From positions 62,987,401 through 63,051,400 of the forward strand of contig CM054118.1 in assembly GCA_028673005.1 (NCBI GenBank): a stretch of 64,000 nt of DNA, read 5' to 3'. A program made the translations under genes and the position numbers. Of this stretch, positions 47,268-60,200 are shown one piece after another. Origin of the DNA: Tanypteryx hageni (Eukaryota; Arthropoda; Insecta; Odonata; Petaluridae). The notes under the pieces were generated by a model that saw nothing but the letters and a program-made list of their open reading frames with translations, did no database searches and was not told the DNA's origin. Within the stretch, counting starts at the first letter, position 1. Each line of letters begins with the position of its first letter.

Positions 47268-47510
47268 CCACACATATATATGTAACAGTGTATCATATGT
47301 CCATTCCCACACAAAAAGTTAGACTGAACTGAAAGGGGTAAAATTGACCATATGTTGTTCTTTTCCATAAAAAACACTAACAATGGAAAACAAAACAAAT
47401 CACATTGAGAATATGTTTTGCAAATTTGATAGATTCAAAATTCCTAAGATTTCTACTCCAAAAAATGTCTTTTGCAGAACACTAAGTTCAAGAGCATGCA
47501 TGCCTAGTAC
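46911..47510 (-). other. Intron with long TA microsatellite
   Basis: A 600-bp intron. Positions about 47,178-47,263 are almost pure (TA)n with TATATTATA interruptions, long enough to extrude a cruciform. The rest is AT-rich and featureless. Confidence 0.6.
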
Positions 47511-49106
47511 CTTCCAATTGTGGATGAGTAGTGCTATCAGTGATGTCGACACCATCTTTGGAGTCATCATCTTCAGGCAAGATGGAATCCAGTTCCCTTT
47601 CTGGAGTGTCCAAATCATGAGACTGAGTATCCCAGTCCTCTGAAGGTTCTTCCAACAGTTCTGTGAAAACTTTTTGAAACTCCAAATCTGTCCCGGCCAT
47701 TTCTTCCATAGATAACTGAGAGGTCATACGCTGAAACTCCATCTCACGGCTTCGTTCTCTAGCACTGGGTGTCTTCTCTTCATCAAGCTCTCCTTCTTTT
47801 GAAATTTGTTCTTCTTCTAAGGTTTGTGAAGCTATTCTCTCAAATCTACGTTCAGCTTTTCTCACCCTTCGTTCAAAATGTTCGGAATTATCTCCCATTT
47901 CATTTATTTCTGCCAGAGGTTCATTTGTTACTGTACATTCTTCTACTGGCAGCACTGGAGAAATGTCCCCTTCATCTTCAGATGATTCAATTCTAAAAAT
48001 TGGTCGGTGCCTTTGCTCCTGTTGCAAAGAGGAACTTTCTGCAGTTTCATTGGATGCCAGTAATTCAGCTTCAGAAGTCAAAACCAACTTCTGAAGATCT
48101 TTATCTATTGTTTTGATAAATTGAAGGGGATGTTGGTCCATCAATGATACTATATCAGGAGAAGAATTGATCCTACACTTGCTCTCAGTCCACTTATCAT
48201 TGCCATCACTATCATCATCATCACCAGGTTCTGTTACAATATAATGCTGCTCACTTGTGAGATTCTCTCCATCAGAGCATTCATTCGGTAACTGAATAAC
48301 TTCTAGAGGAGATGGTCTCACTCCACGATCTACTTTTCCAGACACTGCTCTGCTAAAACTTCTACGCTGAAGAGTAGGAGTGGTGATGTAAGGCTGTGAT
48401 GTGCCATCTGATTCACTCTTTACATCATGAACATGCTTTGTTCTTTTATCTTCAGGAGAATGACTATCCATACCAACATACTCCCCTGCAGCACTAGCTT
48501 CATCCAAATTTCTTGGGGTGAAATCACTCTGTCTATTAAGAGAAGTAGGAACAAAAGACTTGACATATTCAGGAGAGTTGAGTTCATCATCTAGCAAGTC
48601 AGGAACCTCATCTTCGGTCTTTGTCTCAAACTGGTCAAGGTTGCTGGAGGGATGCTTGCCAGCTAATGCAAAATCAACCTCAAATCCATGCATTCCTCCA
48701 GCAGTCAGTTCTTCAATGAGTGCTCTGTCCGCAGAGGTACTGGTGGATGAGAGGAAGGGGAATGGCTGGGGAGCTACAGAACTTGTAGGGGCAGTCGTAG
48801 ATTCACTGGATCCCTTATCCATATCCCTCCTCTTTGGTGACTGTTCAGCTGGCCCTCTTGTCTGCAGGATGGCATCCACTCCAGAGCGAGCAGATGAATC
48901 TGGAGAGGAGCATGTTTTCTTTGAAGTATCAGTGGCAGTGAGATCTGATACGAGAGCATCACTAGTTGTAGTGGTGGTAGAGGTCACAGAACTGGACATG
49001 GCTGCAGTCACAAATTCCATCACCTTCGTGTCCAATGGATTGGACATTAGGTCAGATGTCGTCTTCGTAGCATTGAGAGCCACGTCTGGGATTAATGGTG
49101 CAATCC
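47511..49106 (-). CDS. Ank2: Ankyrin-like cassette exon, 532 codons
   Basis: A 1,596-nt exon, acceptor GCGTATTCCAG|GGATTG, donor GGAAG|GTACTA, phase 1 to phase 1. An upstream AG (CCAG|ATAGAA) keeps the frame open but has phase 0 and is rejected. The first part is Ser/Thr-rich (a run of Thr near 48,970). The middle is acidic, with the Phe-centred motif GMHGFEVDFALAG (near 48,670-48,700) that recalls two YEMxFERxG motifs in the 10.8 kb exon. The last third is helical and charged: RKAERRFERIASQTLEEEQ is followed about 35 residues later by EFQRMTSQLSMEEM, a degenerate two-copy repeat. It ends with a very acidic tail. A structural tail segment; no catalytic motif. Confidence 0.72.
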
Positions 49107-49589
49107 CTGGAATACGCATTACAGAAATCCTAAATTCTATCTGGAATACGAACAATATTTTGCAACCCCAACATGAAGTCAGTGAATATAGTTCCTTGTT
49201 GCAGTAAATTGAAAGATAATAACTCATTCAAGATACAATGTCCTCACAATGGCAGCAATAAAATGTTTACAAAATAAAATAAAAGAAAAATAAATATGTG
49301 GGAATGATGTGCTTCAAACTGTCACTACAGTAACTTTCTCTCTCTCTCTATGAATTCCTAACATGCAGACTTGTTTGACATACACACGCAACAACAATCA
49401 CTTTTTGGCGTTAGTGGATAGAGTTAATTGGACGACACTGTGAGAATGAATTTTCTGGAAGAACGTAATGATTAATTACGACGGGGGAAGAGAGTTGACA
49501 GTGCCAGTTGATCTTCCTCGAAGATCTCCACATGCATGCCTTCATCATTTCTTTCCATACTGCCTCAACTACTAGGATGCAAATCTTAC
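49107..49589 (-). other. Intron, 0.48 kb
   Basis: Between the 1,425-nt and 1,596-nt exons. It contains a CT-rich run (49,338-49,350) on the plus strand; nothing else recognised. The open frame that crosses part of it past the strong donor is taken as chance. Confidence 0.5.
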
Positions 49590-51014
49590 CTCTTTCCTCA
49601 CCACTGGAATCCACCTTCATGTGTGAGGCAGCAGCACTCCAAGGAGTAATGACTGGTGGAAACTGGGATGAATCCTTGGGATGTGGTGATGCAAGATGAG
49701 CATCACATTGGTGTTGTAGATTCGTAGGACAAGTAACGTTGGCACTAGATGGAAAATCCATACCAAAACAAAGAGGAAGTATTCCTGAAAATGCTCCTGT
49801 GTGTTCTTCACCCGTTTCCATGAATTCCCGCACTGTTCGTATTTCAATAGCTTCCTTGCCAGAGTCATAAGTTTTCACTAATAATTTCACTTCAGCACGA
49901 ACAGGTCGAGTTTCTTTCACATACTTTCCTGCTTCCTCTGAATCTGTTATAACTTCAGGAGAAGAAATTTCACCCGAAACATCATCTTCTGCACTGCTAG
50001 TAGTTGATGAAGCCACAAAATTCAAATCTCTTTGATTTATTTCACTTATTGTATATCCATTATCAGACTTTTCCATGTAATTCTGTTCCCAATTAATTCC
50101 AGTAATAGTTTTAGATACATTATTATAGTCAACCATATGCTCTTTCTTTATTACCTGGGTTGGTGAATGATTCTCGTGTTCTTTCATTGTCTTAATATTA
50201 TCATCAGGAATTACTGGTGAGACTTGACCCAAAGATAAGTCAGTACTGTGCAATAATGATTCTTCACCAGTTTGAAGTAGTAATTCTTCATCAACTGAAC
50301 CATGTTTATTTATGGATTTTAAATATTTTGAATGGCATGGAGAGGAACTTTCATCTAAGACATCTTCCATTTCAACTTCAGAAAGCATGCGTTCCACTGC
50401 AGCTTCAAGTTTGTCCAGTTCATTTGTTTTCTGGCTAGTTGGTGAAACATCACTTGATAGATGCACCTCTGGTTGCAGAGTATTTTCCGTTAGGGACAAA
50501 GCTCTTTGCTCTTCTAAAAGTGACTGAATGGAAGATTCAACTCTTTGCAAAGAATCATAAATGGATTGTGCTGCCACCTGCATTATTTCTGCATCATTTT
50601 CTTTCCCTTCAATAGAATGGAAGGCAGACGAGATATCGACAGCTTCTCCATCAATAAGCAATCTCTGAGTGGGGTACACATAAAGTTGAGAATCTAAAAC
50701 TTTGTTCTTGTGTGATTCTTTTTCTCTAAACAAATCAGAAGAGTTTGAGGAATGTATAACATTGTCTCCCAAAAAGCTTCCATCAAGTTTGTTTTTTATT
50801 GGAAAGGGTTGTTTTGCATTTCCATGAAATTCGTTATCATTTACGGATTGACAATTGATGCTAAAAAAGGTAAGGCAATTTTCGCTGCTTTGCTCTAATG
50901 GGTAATCTTGTTCAATAAAAGGGTGTGTTTCCAATGCTAACTTTCTACTATATCTATCATCGCACTGGCCTTCTTTTTCCATATTGGTTAAATAGACACC
51001 ATCAGGTGACTTCA
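49590..51014 (-). CDS. Ank2: Ankyrin-like cassette exon, 475 codons
   Basis: A 1,425-nt exon with acceptor CTCCATTAG|TGAAG and strong donor AAAGAG|GTAAGA, phase 1 at both ends. The apparent GTG start at 51,015 is an artefact of the codon spanning the acceptor. The protein is acidic and Ser-rich. Near 50,370-50,600 there are two amphipathic helices (IYDSLQRVESSIQSLLEEQ and KLEAAVERMLSEVEMED). Toward the end, near 49,800-49,920, a more ordered stretch reads VRAEVKLLVKTYDSGKEAIE, followed by a Cys-containing segment before the splice site. No enzymatic motif is visible. It is likely a scaffold segment of the long tail, probably optional because it is symmetric. Confidence 0.72.
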
Positions 51015-52866
51015 CTAATGGAGATCAAGCCAAGAAAAAGAAGAGGGTAGGAAAAAATGAGATGTTCGCTTCTCATATATCAGCTTAATGCTGTTTTAGC
51101 AAAAAATACAAAAACATCAATTTTTGTATAAATAACAGTCACAGAATTTTAAAAATAAATTTACTTTTTATCATACTACTAAAAGCCCAAGCCTTCAGGG
51201 ATACAGAATGAAAATGCCAATACTTCTATTCTAAAATATATTTGTACTTGAGAATACTGCAACAAGGAACAATCACCGTGTGCACCTAAAACTTCCCCAA
51301 ATTTAAAATAACTTAACAAATTACTATAGCGATATTTATCATTAAAAATACACGGATACTATATGAAGAACAATATAAATGGAATGCTTGTAAGGGCTTA
51401 TAAATGTTTTGACATGGACAATTAAATTCTACCCTTAATGAACAAAAAGAACTGCATACATGAGAAACAATGAATTAGATAGACTACATCATTACAAACC
51501 AGGGGTATGTGCTATGAACTCTAGTGAGATATGAGTTTGCTTTGACTAATTACTTAAAATTATGTTAAATGTTAGAAGCATTAGGTACAAGCTGTTCCTT
51601 GTTGCCTCAATTAAGAATTGCATTTCTAAGCCAATCTTGATGTGCATTAAAAACAACTTCTAGCACACACTGACACACATAAATTCACAAAAATAAATAT
51701 ATACCATTCCCTCTCATCAACTAAAAAAGCGAGCGTGCTGACAGTAGACAAACAAAAATGCTACGTAAATAATAAAATTTACCATTCAGAAAACTAAGCA
51801 TATTTCTTATAATGGCCCGGTAGCAACCATAGAAATGGCATTGCTGATAATTAACCACCCTTTGCTGAGGCACAGTGATGTGAAGTTTTAAAATTTATGT
51901 ACCTAATTCAAATGTGTGTTTATGTCAATGTTAAGTGTGCACACAATTATGATTCTTCTGAAACAAAACAATTTAAACTCCAATTTAAACAAATGAATTA
52001 GAATAAGAATGACTGCTTCCTCTAGTTAAACAATTTCATGACAAAGAAATAATTTCTGCAGGAAGTGCAGCATGAAATTTTTAGATAAAATGTTTTCTAT
52101 AGTTTTTCCTTAAATATATAATTATATTATTACAATTCAACATTACAATGTTGTTAAAATATATACCATAGCTCTCAGACTAAAATTCTACTAGATTAAT
52201 CATGGGTATCATTTGGCAGCAATTGTAATGGATGTCATTAATACATTCCATGGAAAAGTTACTGCAATACTAATAACTCTGGAAAACAAATTCAGCAAAA
52301 AATGAAGGAATAGTTAGCAGACAGTATTATCAAAACAAAAAGCCTTTGGGACGGATTGTGAATAAGAGGTAATACAAATTGAAATGAAATAACAAAATAC
52401 ACCTGAAAATTAAATTTTGGTTAATTGGTGAGACATTTATTCAGCACGGCCAGGGCATCAACAGCCTGGAAAACGTGCTGTTATAGATAGAAAGGGTTAG
52501 AGAGAGAAACAAACACACAAATAGTACTACTTGCAAAATCAATAAATTTGGTTTGCCAAAATATCTGGACCACATTCTCAAGATGTCAGTGAAGTTACAT
52601 AGAGCCTTAACAACCTGGTTCGTAACAATTAAGTCTGCAATGATAGAAAGCCCATGTATCACCATGAAATCTCAAATTAGAGTTTAGGTTACAAATAAAT
52701 TCAAATCATCTTTTAAATCATAAAAGAATGGTATAGTTAATCAATGATATGCAAAACAAAACTGAGTTATTAATATGTTTCTGACTGAGTTTAACAAGGT
52801 ACAATGCTTCTTTTTTGGAATTTTTTTACAATTGTGATGTAAGGCAAAAGGTAATGCGCATCTCAC
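51015..52866 (-). other. Intron, 1.85 kb
   Basis: AT-rich, with no long frame and no element recognised. Confidence 0.5.
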
Positions 52867-52932
52867 CTGCATCTTCAGGAGCTACTCTTTCAAGACCACT
52901 GGTTTGTCTCTGCTGCATTCTCTCAGTCCATT
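52867..52932 (-). CDS. Ank2: Small conserved-looking ankyrin-like exon, 22 codons
   Basis: A 66-nt exon bounded by a TTTCAG acceptor (AG at 52,934-52,933) and a strong donor GCAG|GTGAGA. It reads EWTERMQQRQTSGLERVAP then EDA once the first G comes from the preceding exon. It starts and ends in phase 1, so it is a symmetric cassette. It is separated by about 1.3 kb from the giant upstream exon and 1.9 kb from the next. The basic, Gln/Arg-rich stretch with an intact Trp differs from the acidic low-complexity giant exons, which suggests a common exon used by both short and long isoforms. Too short for the ORF listing; found from the splice signals. Confidence 0.7.
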
Positions 52933-54260
52933 CTGAAATAAGATAATTTATAACGGATCAGTTATGTCATAATATGAACATCTTTGGCTCATAACATACA
53001 ATATTAAAAAAAGCGGTAAGATAAAGCTGATATTTGGAATTAATTACTAAAAAAGATAAAAATTTCAGTAAGCTACACACAACAGCACAACTGCACACAG
53101 TCCACATTCATTACATCAAAATGCATAAAAAAGATACATAAATGGAAATAAATAGCAAGATTTTCATAACCATACCAATAACCTTCAGAGATTTAATTAT
53201 GTCACATAGTGCAACCAAAAAATAAGCAATTTTTGGAGTACATGAACAAAGGATTGTGATGAATTCTGGAAACTTTTCACAATATGATTTCATCAAGTAT
53301 GATTAACTATGAAACACCAGGACCTCACTTTAAAGCATTTCGAATCCTGATGTCCAATGGATTTAAACATGGCACATTAACTGCAGATTTACAATAATGA
53401 AGTTTATTCTCCTCTACCTACAGCAATACAATTGAACCTAGTCTTATAATGTTATTTTTTCACAAATTTAAATAATATTTTTAAAAATTACCATGTAACT
53501 TGATATTTTCTTTCTTTTGAAAACTATGAATATATTAATTTAATATAGGGTGATCCAAAAATTAATGAAAATTAAAAGTTAAAAATTAAAGAAATTACTT
53601 ATGATATTCAAAATTTCAAAGGATATTTTTACATTATAGAAATGAAACTTTGGTCACAATCATTCAATAGTACTGAGACAAATAAAAATTCATTGTATAT
53701 GAAGCAATGAATGAATTAAGAATGCATTCACACCTACATGTATAAAATCCTACATAAATGCATTACAAAGGCAGCCACTAGAAGATGTAACACCTATTGT
53801 GCTAAACACCAAACCTCAGCAAACCTACAGAGAAAATAAATAGGAAACTGAGGATTGCTAATATTCAGGTAAAGACCAAAAGTAAGCAATAAAAGCAAGT
53901 AGCAGAATAGTTACTTGTACTGTATGAAAAGTTGAGTTGTAGGAGTTATCAAATGAGTTTTGTTAATGGAATATCATTTATTGGCTAAATTACCTAAAAC
54001 TAGTCCGATATTCCTTACAGAATGCCTTACCAATTTAATCTACCTGCTACAGAGAATACATTTCTCCCAGGATTTTTGCACGCTTGTATATATGTATATA
54101 TATATGTATATATGCATTTATATTTACATACACACATGCATACTAAGTCAATGCTGTATATAAGTGTTTTATTACTAAAACACATGCACCTATCCCTGCC
54201 GACCTTCACCAATAGCCAGTGCTTCTTTAACTGTTGGTGATCTTCAAACTGAAAGTCCAC
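52933..54260 (-). other. Intron, about 1.3 kb
   Basis: Between the 66-nt exon and the upstream giant exon. It carries an interrupted TATA/ATACAC run at 54,085-54,140. No further exon recognised. Confidence 0.5.
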
Positions 54261-57200
54261 CTTCACCGATGCAAGGCGATATAGTGAAATGGTCTATGTC
54301 AATACCTTCCCCAGGTAGATTCCTGAGACGAAGTGGAGGGGCAGAACCACTCCTAACAAATGATGCTTTTAGCAGGCCACCCCTGACTCTCACAGGAGTT
54401 GACTGTGATGGAACAGTTTCACCAAATGAACCCTCTGCCTCTGGAGAAGTTTTTGATGATGCAGTTGCTGAAGGTAGGTCAGAAACTGCCTTCCGTGTCC
54501 GGAGACGCATCAATGAATCTAGGATTCTCCTTCTTGTGGCTGACATTTGCAAACTCTGGTGACCAACAGCAGTGGCACTTGGTAAGGTTTTATCAAATGC
54601 AGATGAGTTTGAAGGAATGGAACCTGAGGGATGTCTGTCATTGAAAGGGGAAAGGGGGCTTACTGAGCTGCATCCTCTTTGCTGTGCTGCTCCATACCTG
54701 ACTGGTTGATGATCTTTCTGGATGGCATCCTCCACAGGACGGACCCGGTCACTTAATGAACGTGAACGCTGCATTGTCACCTCTCGCCTGTTCCTTAGTT
54801 GAATAAGATTTTGTGCTTCTGCAGCTGCAGGTGAGAGAGGGATGTGTAACCCAGGCAATGATTGGGTTGTAGTATCACAAGGATTCAGGTTACCTTTTTT
54901 TGAAGAAACTGATGAAAAGCTTGGCAAAGAGCGATATGATTGGCGATTAAATGCTGGAATACTTGATTCCTTAATATCTCGACATAAAGCCTTGAATGCC
55001 TCTGATTCTTGTATAGGATTAGGGTCTAGCCTACGAGGACTGATACTACGATCTTTAAGGAATGTAAATCTTATTACCGGTTTAAAACTAGAGGTTTCTG
55101 TAATTTCACTAACTTCATGAATGAACTTTGCAGGCTCCTGTTGATTATATGTAACACATTCTGACGGTGTTTCTTCAGGGCATACTTTTACAACTGGCAC
55201 CTCAGAAGAAGGTATAACCTTTTTTTCCACTGGCAATGATTGTGAAATACTTGTTGAATCAATGGCTGGGTATTGGTCATGAAAGGATGAACTTGATGCC
55301 ATCGATAGGCCTTCAAATTTTGAAATGAGCTTTGAGACACTTCCTGCACGAGCCCTCATTGATTGAGGCTCAACTCCTGATCTACTTGCCTTAATTACAA
55401 CTGTACTATTCCTTTTAATGCTACTTCTCAAAGATGACCTCACAGTTTGATTGCTTTTGGTCTGTTCAGTTAAACATCCCTCTTGAATATAGGTCTGTTT
55501 TTCATTATCAATGAATGAAGAAGGTTTAGGAGAGGATGGATGCTTTTTTATTTTTTGTGAACTTGGTAGTTTTTTAAGATTAATATTTTCTTTAGCATTT
55601 TCTGTCACGCTTGGATGCTCCTGACCAAAACATTTTGTTGAATCTTTTGCCAAGTTGTCCATCTTAGTAGCAATTCCTGTTCTATGATATACATCATCAT
55701 TTTGGGCATTAGCATATAATGTTGACTCTGAATCTTCTAGCAAAGTTTTATTTTTCAAAATTGAAGAAAATGCTGTCATTCTTCCACCAGAGGTCACACT
55801 GTTATCCTTTGCTATATCTACAGAAATCATACTCGGAGATGTGTAGGGGAAATACCATTTTTCAGAGTGCAATGATGGAGGAAATGTACTAGGCAATGGA
55901 GGAGGAGGAGAAGAAGGAACACCGAATGCTGGAGATTTGATAGAAGAGGGAATAGAAGCTGTGGTGATAGAGTCCTCTGGATAACTACACTTAGGAGCTA
56001 CCCTGTCAATGCTACGATTACTTCGAGCTGGGGTATTATCATGATGGTACATGTCCACAGGAGTAACAAGGTCAGCAAGTGGCTTTTGTCCACTACTACT
56101 GCAAATATCAATTGCAGTGGGTGAGGAGGCAGTAGAATGACTCGCAGGAGAAGGCAGGGGAGATCCTACAACTTTCATACCTTCAGTTGGTCCCATTGCT
56201 GCCACTCTCTCAGAATTCTCCTGCTGCTGCAGCCCAGGAGATGTTACAGCTCCAGAACTTATGTCCGATTTCACTGATGATTCAGAACTGACTGTTATGT
56301 CTCCATAGGGTTTTCCTATGCAAACACATACTTTGCTTGCATTTCTAACAGAATCCTGATTCTTAGATGCCATGCAAATGCAAACTCTATTTTTCTCATC
56401 ATAAATGGAGACATTTGCCAGGACATCTGACAACTGGTTAAAATCCTTTGAATTTTTAGAGGTAGACACTCCATTTGCTCCACCTGCATGTTGCTGTCCT
56501 TCTTCTTCTGATAGACCTAAATCTTCAACATCTGTGTGAACATCCAAACTTCGATTGCCCTTAACATACATTGCTTCTTCAGGAGCTTCTAGGTCTATTT
56601 TTCTGGTATGCTTTACATGCACCACTGAAGAATACTCTTCCAGTTCAAAAGATATCTCCACAGGAGGTGGAGTGGGTGATTCCCTTCCCTCATCGGCTGA
56701 AGCAAATATATCCTCAGTGTCCGTTGTTGTAGGAATATCAGGACTGGGAGAAGTCATTCGGATTGTGGGAACAGAACATAAAGATCCACGTTTTTGAGAT
56801 TTTGATTCATATGACCTCATTTGAGTATGTTGGACGAGAACGCGTTGACGAATTTCTTCAGTAAATGGGCCATCCCCCTGCTTTTCTGATATAGTCTCAA
56901 GCCCATAACCATGCATTAGTTCAGGAGTTGCAGTCATTTCCCTATCAAGATGAATGTCAAAATGTTCCTCAACATCAGAAGCCTCCATGTCCTCTAAGTC
57001 TGTCTTTGCATCAGATGTATATGGGGTGGATTCAGCCTCATTTGCTTCCTCTGCAGAATGATTCAAATCTTTTGCCAATTGTATTCCTGGAGGCACAGAA
57101 TCTAAATCACTGACTTCCAGTTCCTCCACATCAGTTACACAAGCAGCCACTGGTGGTGGCACAAATGGAGATTTTTTTGTATTTGAACTTTGAGGACGGG

Positions 57201-60200
57201 GCCGAACTTTTCTTTTTCTTGGAACAGGACTTGCATCTAGAAACATTTCTTCAGTATCAGTGGTTGGATCTGCCATTGCCTGGCTAGGCAATTTCAATTT
57301 TTTTCTTTCAATCTTGATTGAATCAGTAGATTCTATGATTCCCCCTTCAATTGGAGGGAGTTCTGGAGTTACAAGTACTGTGGTATTACCTTCAGCATCG
57401 ATAACCCTAAGACCCAACTCTGGATCTTCTCCTTCATCCCCTGAATCTGTTATATCTTCTACATCTGTTGGTGCAGCTCCAGATTCTTCAGGTTTGAATA
57501 AACCCCGAGCTCTGACCTCATCAAGTGGCAAAACAAGCACAGTTGGGTGACCTTCATTATTCTGTTTAACTAGAGTCAATTCACGAACTGGAGGAGGAAA
57601 TCCTGGAATATCCTCTGGGTTCATAGCAGGTGGAAACCTGGAGGAAAAATCTATATCATCCAAATTGTCTGCTTCAAAGTCTTCCAAATCAGTTGCTCCT
57701 TCTTCAGTACCAATATCGGTCACATATGTTTTACCCATATCTTCCTTCTGGCTCATTCCCTTCTCTTTCTCCAAATCAGAATCATCAGAAGAAAGCAATT
57801 CTTCAACATCTGTTGTCCCACCATCTGCAGGTTTTGGGTACAAGAGAGAACTTTTCAATGACTTGGCAAGTGGTGCTTTCCTTTGCTCTGAAGCATTGGG
57901 TGACATTACTACAGGTACTGGATCTTTGCCATCAGATCGATCAAAGAACTTCACCTCTGTAATGGGAAACTGAGATTGAATCCTACGTTCCCTCCAGCTT
58001 CTACCTCCACTCCGTGTTTCTGTGTCACTGTCTTGGACACTCCCTTCCTCTGTACTGCATTCAGAAGAAACTGAGGATTGATCATCAATTTGCTTTTTCC
58101 TTGAGAATCTTATTGGAGAATATATGGCCAATTCTTCTGTGTCAGTCAATGGATTTTCCATGCTGATATCATTATCGCATGTTTTATCTAATGTCATTTG
58201 AGACTCCATTACAGATCCATACATGCCTTCCATTTCTACAATTGAAAATATGGGCTCTTCAGGTTGTTTTTTCAGATAGCTAGCTATATCTTCATCCAAG
58301 AAATTTTCATCTTCTGTTCCCGAGGCTTCTAAATCTTCCACATCAGTATGAGTGTCTTCACGTTCTGCAGGTAAACTGAGTAATTTTCCTTCTGCAGTCA
58401 TCTTATTTGATTTTTTAGATTGGTATGAAATTCTTACACTTTCTTTACTTGATTCAGCTTGTGCTGGCAATAAACTCGAGATATCATAAGGTTCTTCTAT
58501 TTTCCTGCAGGGAAAATTTTCATCTTCAGAAAATTCTACATCCTCCACATCTGTAATACTGCCTTTACCTGCATTAGGCAGCCGAAGACTAGATCTTTCT
58601 TTGCTGGAATGATGGCGAATCTTTGAAATGACAGTTCTTTCTTCATCTGAGTCAGATTCTAGCATTTCTGTGTCTGTAACTGCTGACAATCTCCTCAAAT
58701 TATCTGATGAAATGGGAATCAAATGATGCAATGGGGACCTATCAGTTCGATAAGATGATGACTTACCAACAGCTCCACTTAAGAATTGCAATTCTGTATA
58801 ATCAGGTGTAGCCTTTCCTGAGATGGGAGAAGAGCCACGTATGGGAGTGTGAATTGGTGATGGTGGCTGGCTAAATTTCTTTACCCGATCTGAAATATCA
58901 ACCGTGCCCAAATTTTCTAACATTTCTCCGAGTATTTCAGAATCAACCTCCTGTATAGATTTCTTAACAATAATTTCATCATCAGATGCTGAAAAATCCT
59001 CAACATCCGTAAGAACACCACTAACTTTAGAGTCTTCCGGAAAGTCAAGCCCATGAAATGTTGGTTGTCCAGTAGAAACTATGGTTTTTCCAGAGTTAGA
59101 AAGACTGTCATATTTAAAGAGCTCTTCGTACGTGCCTTCCACATCTAATATGCCATCTAGGGCAGCAACAACCTGAGGTGATGATAAATCTTCTTGAGTT
59201 TCTTTTTCTTCATCATCACTAGCTTCTACATCTTCAACATCTGTTAATGATCCAATGTCTCCTGCTTTGGGCTTCACCAAAAGTTTACGATGAGTATCAG
59301 AAATGCTCATATCATCAAAATCCATTTCAAGATCTTCAACATCTGTATGAGTCTCTATCATATCTCTAGTTTTTTCGATACTATCTTGAGCATCTTTGGA
59401 ATCAAAATTATCATCTTGAGTTATGGCTATGAGTGGCACTTTGCCATCTTTTAGGGACATACTTTCTTTATCACTGTAAATATCCTGGACTGGAGCAAAG
59501 TTTTTATTACTAGTAATAGGTGAACCAATGAAATTTAGGAATCTATCAAAGCAAGCCTGACTGGAAAAATCCTCACTAGTGCCTTCAATATTTCTATAAG
59601 AATCTGATGGAAAATGATCTAAAGTAGATTTAAGTTCTACAGAATTAGAATCAATTACATCAACTGGAATTAGATCTTGATCTTCATCAGTTGAAGCATT
59701 TTCAAATGATTCCAAATTATGAACAGGTTCAATTAATGCATAATCTGCTTCGGATTCTGAGGATGACAAAAAATCAATATTTTCTTCGTTACAGTGTATG
59801 TTTTCTACTTTGTTAGTTTGATCATTTGAGTCTAAGTTTTTCTCGATACTTGTGTGAAATCTTGTGCCAATAGATGACTCTAGAACATTTTCATGAATAC
59901 CTTCCCTTTTCGGAGTCACACTGCAACCGAGTGAAGATTCCTGCGAAAGATCACTTTCAAATGGTACCAGTAATCCTCTGCTGTTGTCCTTGTTCCCACC
60001 TATATTGGAATGCTGTAGAGCAATATGACAGTTGTTAGGGTACTCTATATCTTTTGTTTGAGCAATATCTCTCAAAGGGGCATCGCAGGGTGTGCTGAGG
60101 GTTTCTGCATTATTTAACCTAAAATTATCATGGCCTGGAGGACCATAATCTAACTTACCTTCAACCAAACCTAAATGTTTTGGGAATTCAATCGCTAATT

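Noticed and set aside
49107..49227. Upstream extension of the 532-codon exon (MSYYLSIYCNKEL...)
   Set aside because: The only acceptor there is phase 0, unlike all neighbours, and the text looks like translated intron.
49411..49589. Frame continuing beyond the 475-codon exon
   Set aside because: The donor AAAGAG|GTAAGA is strong and phase-matched; the remaining codons lead to a stop without recognisable content.
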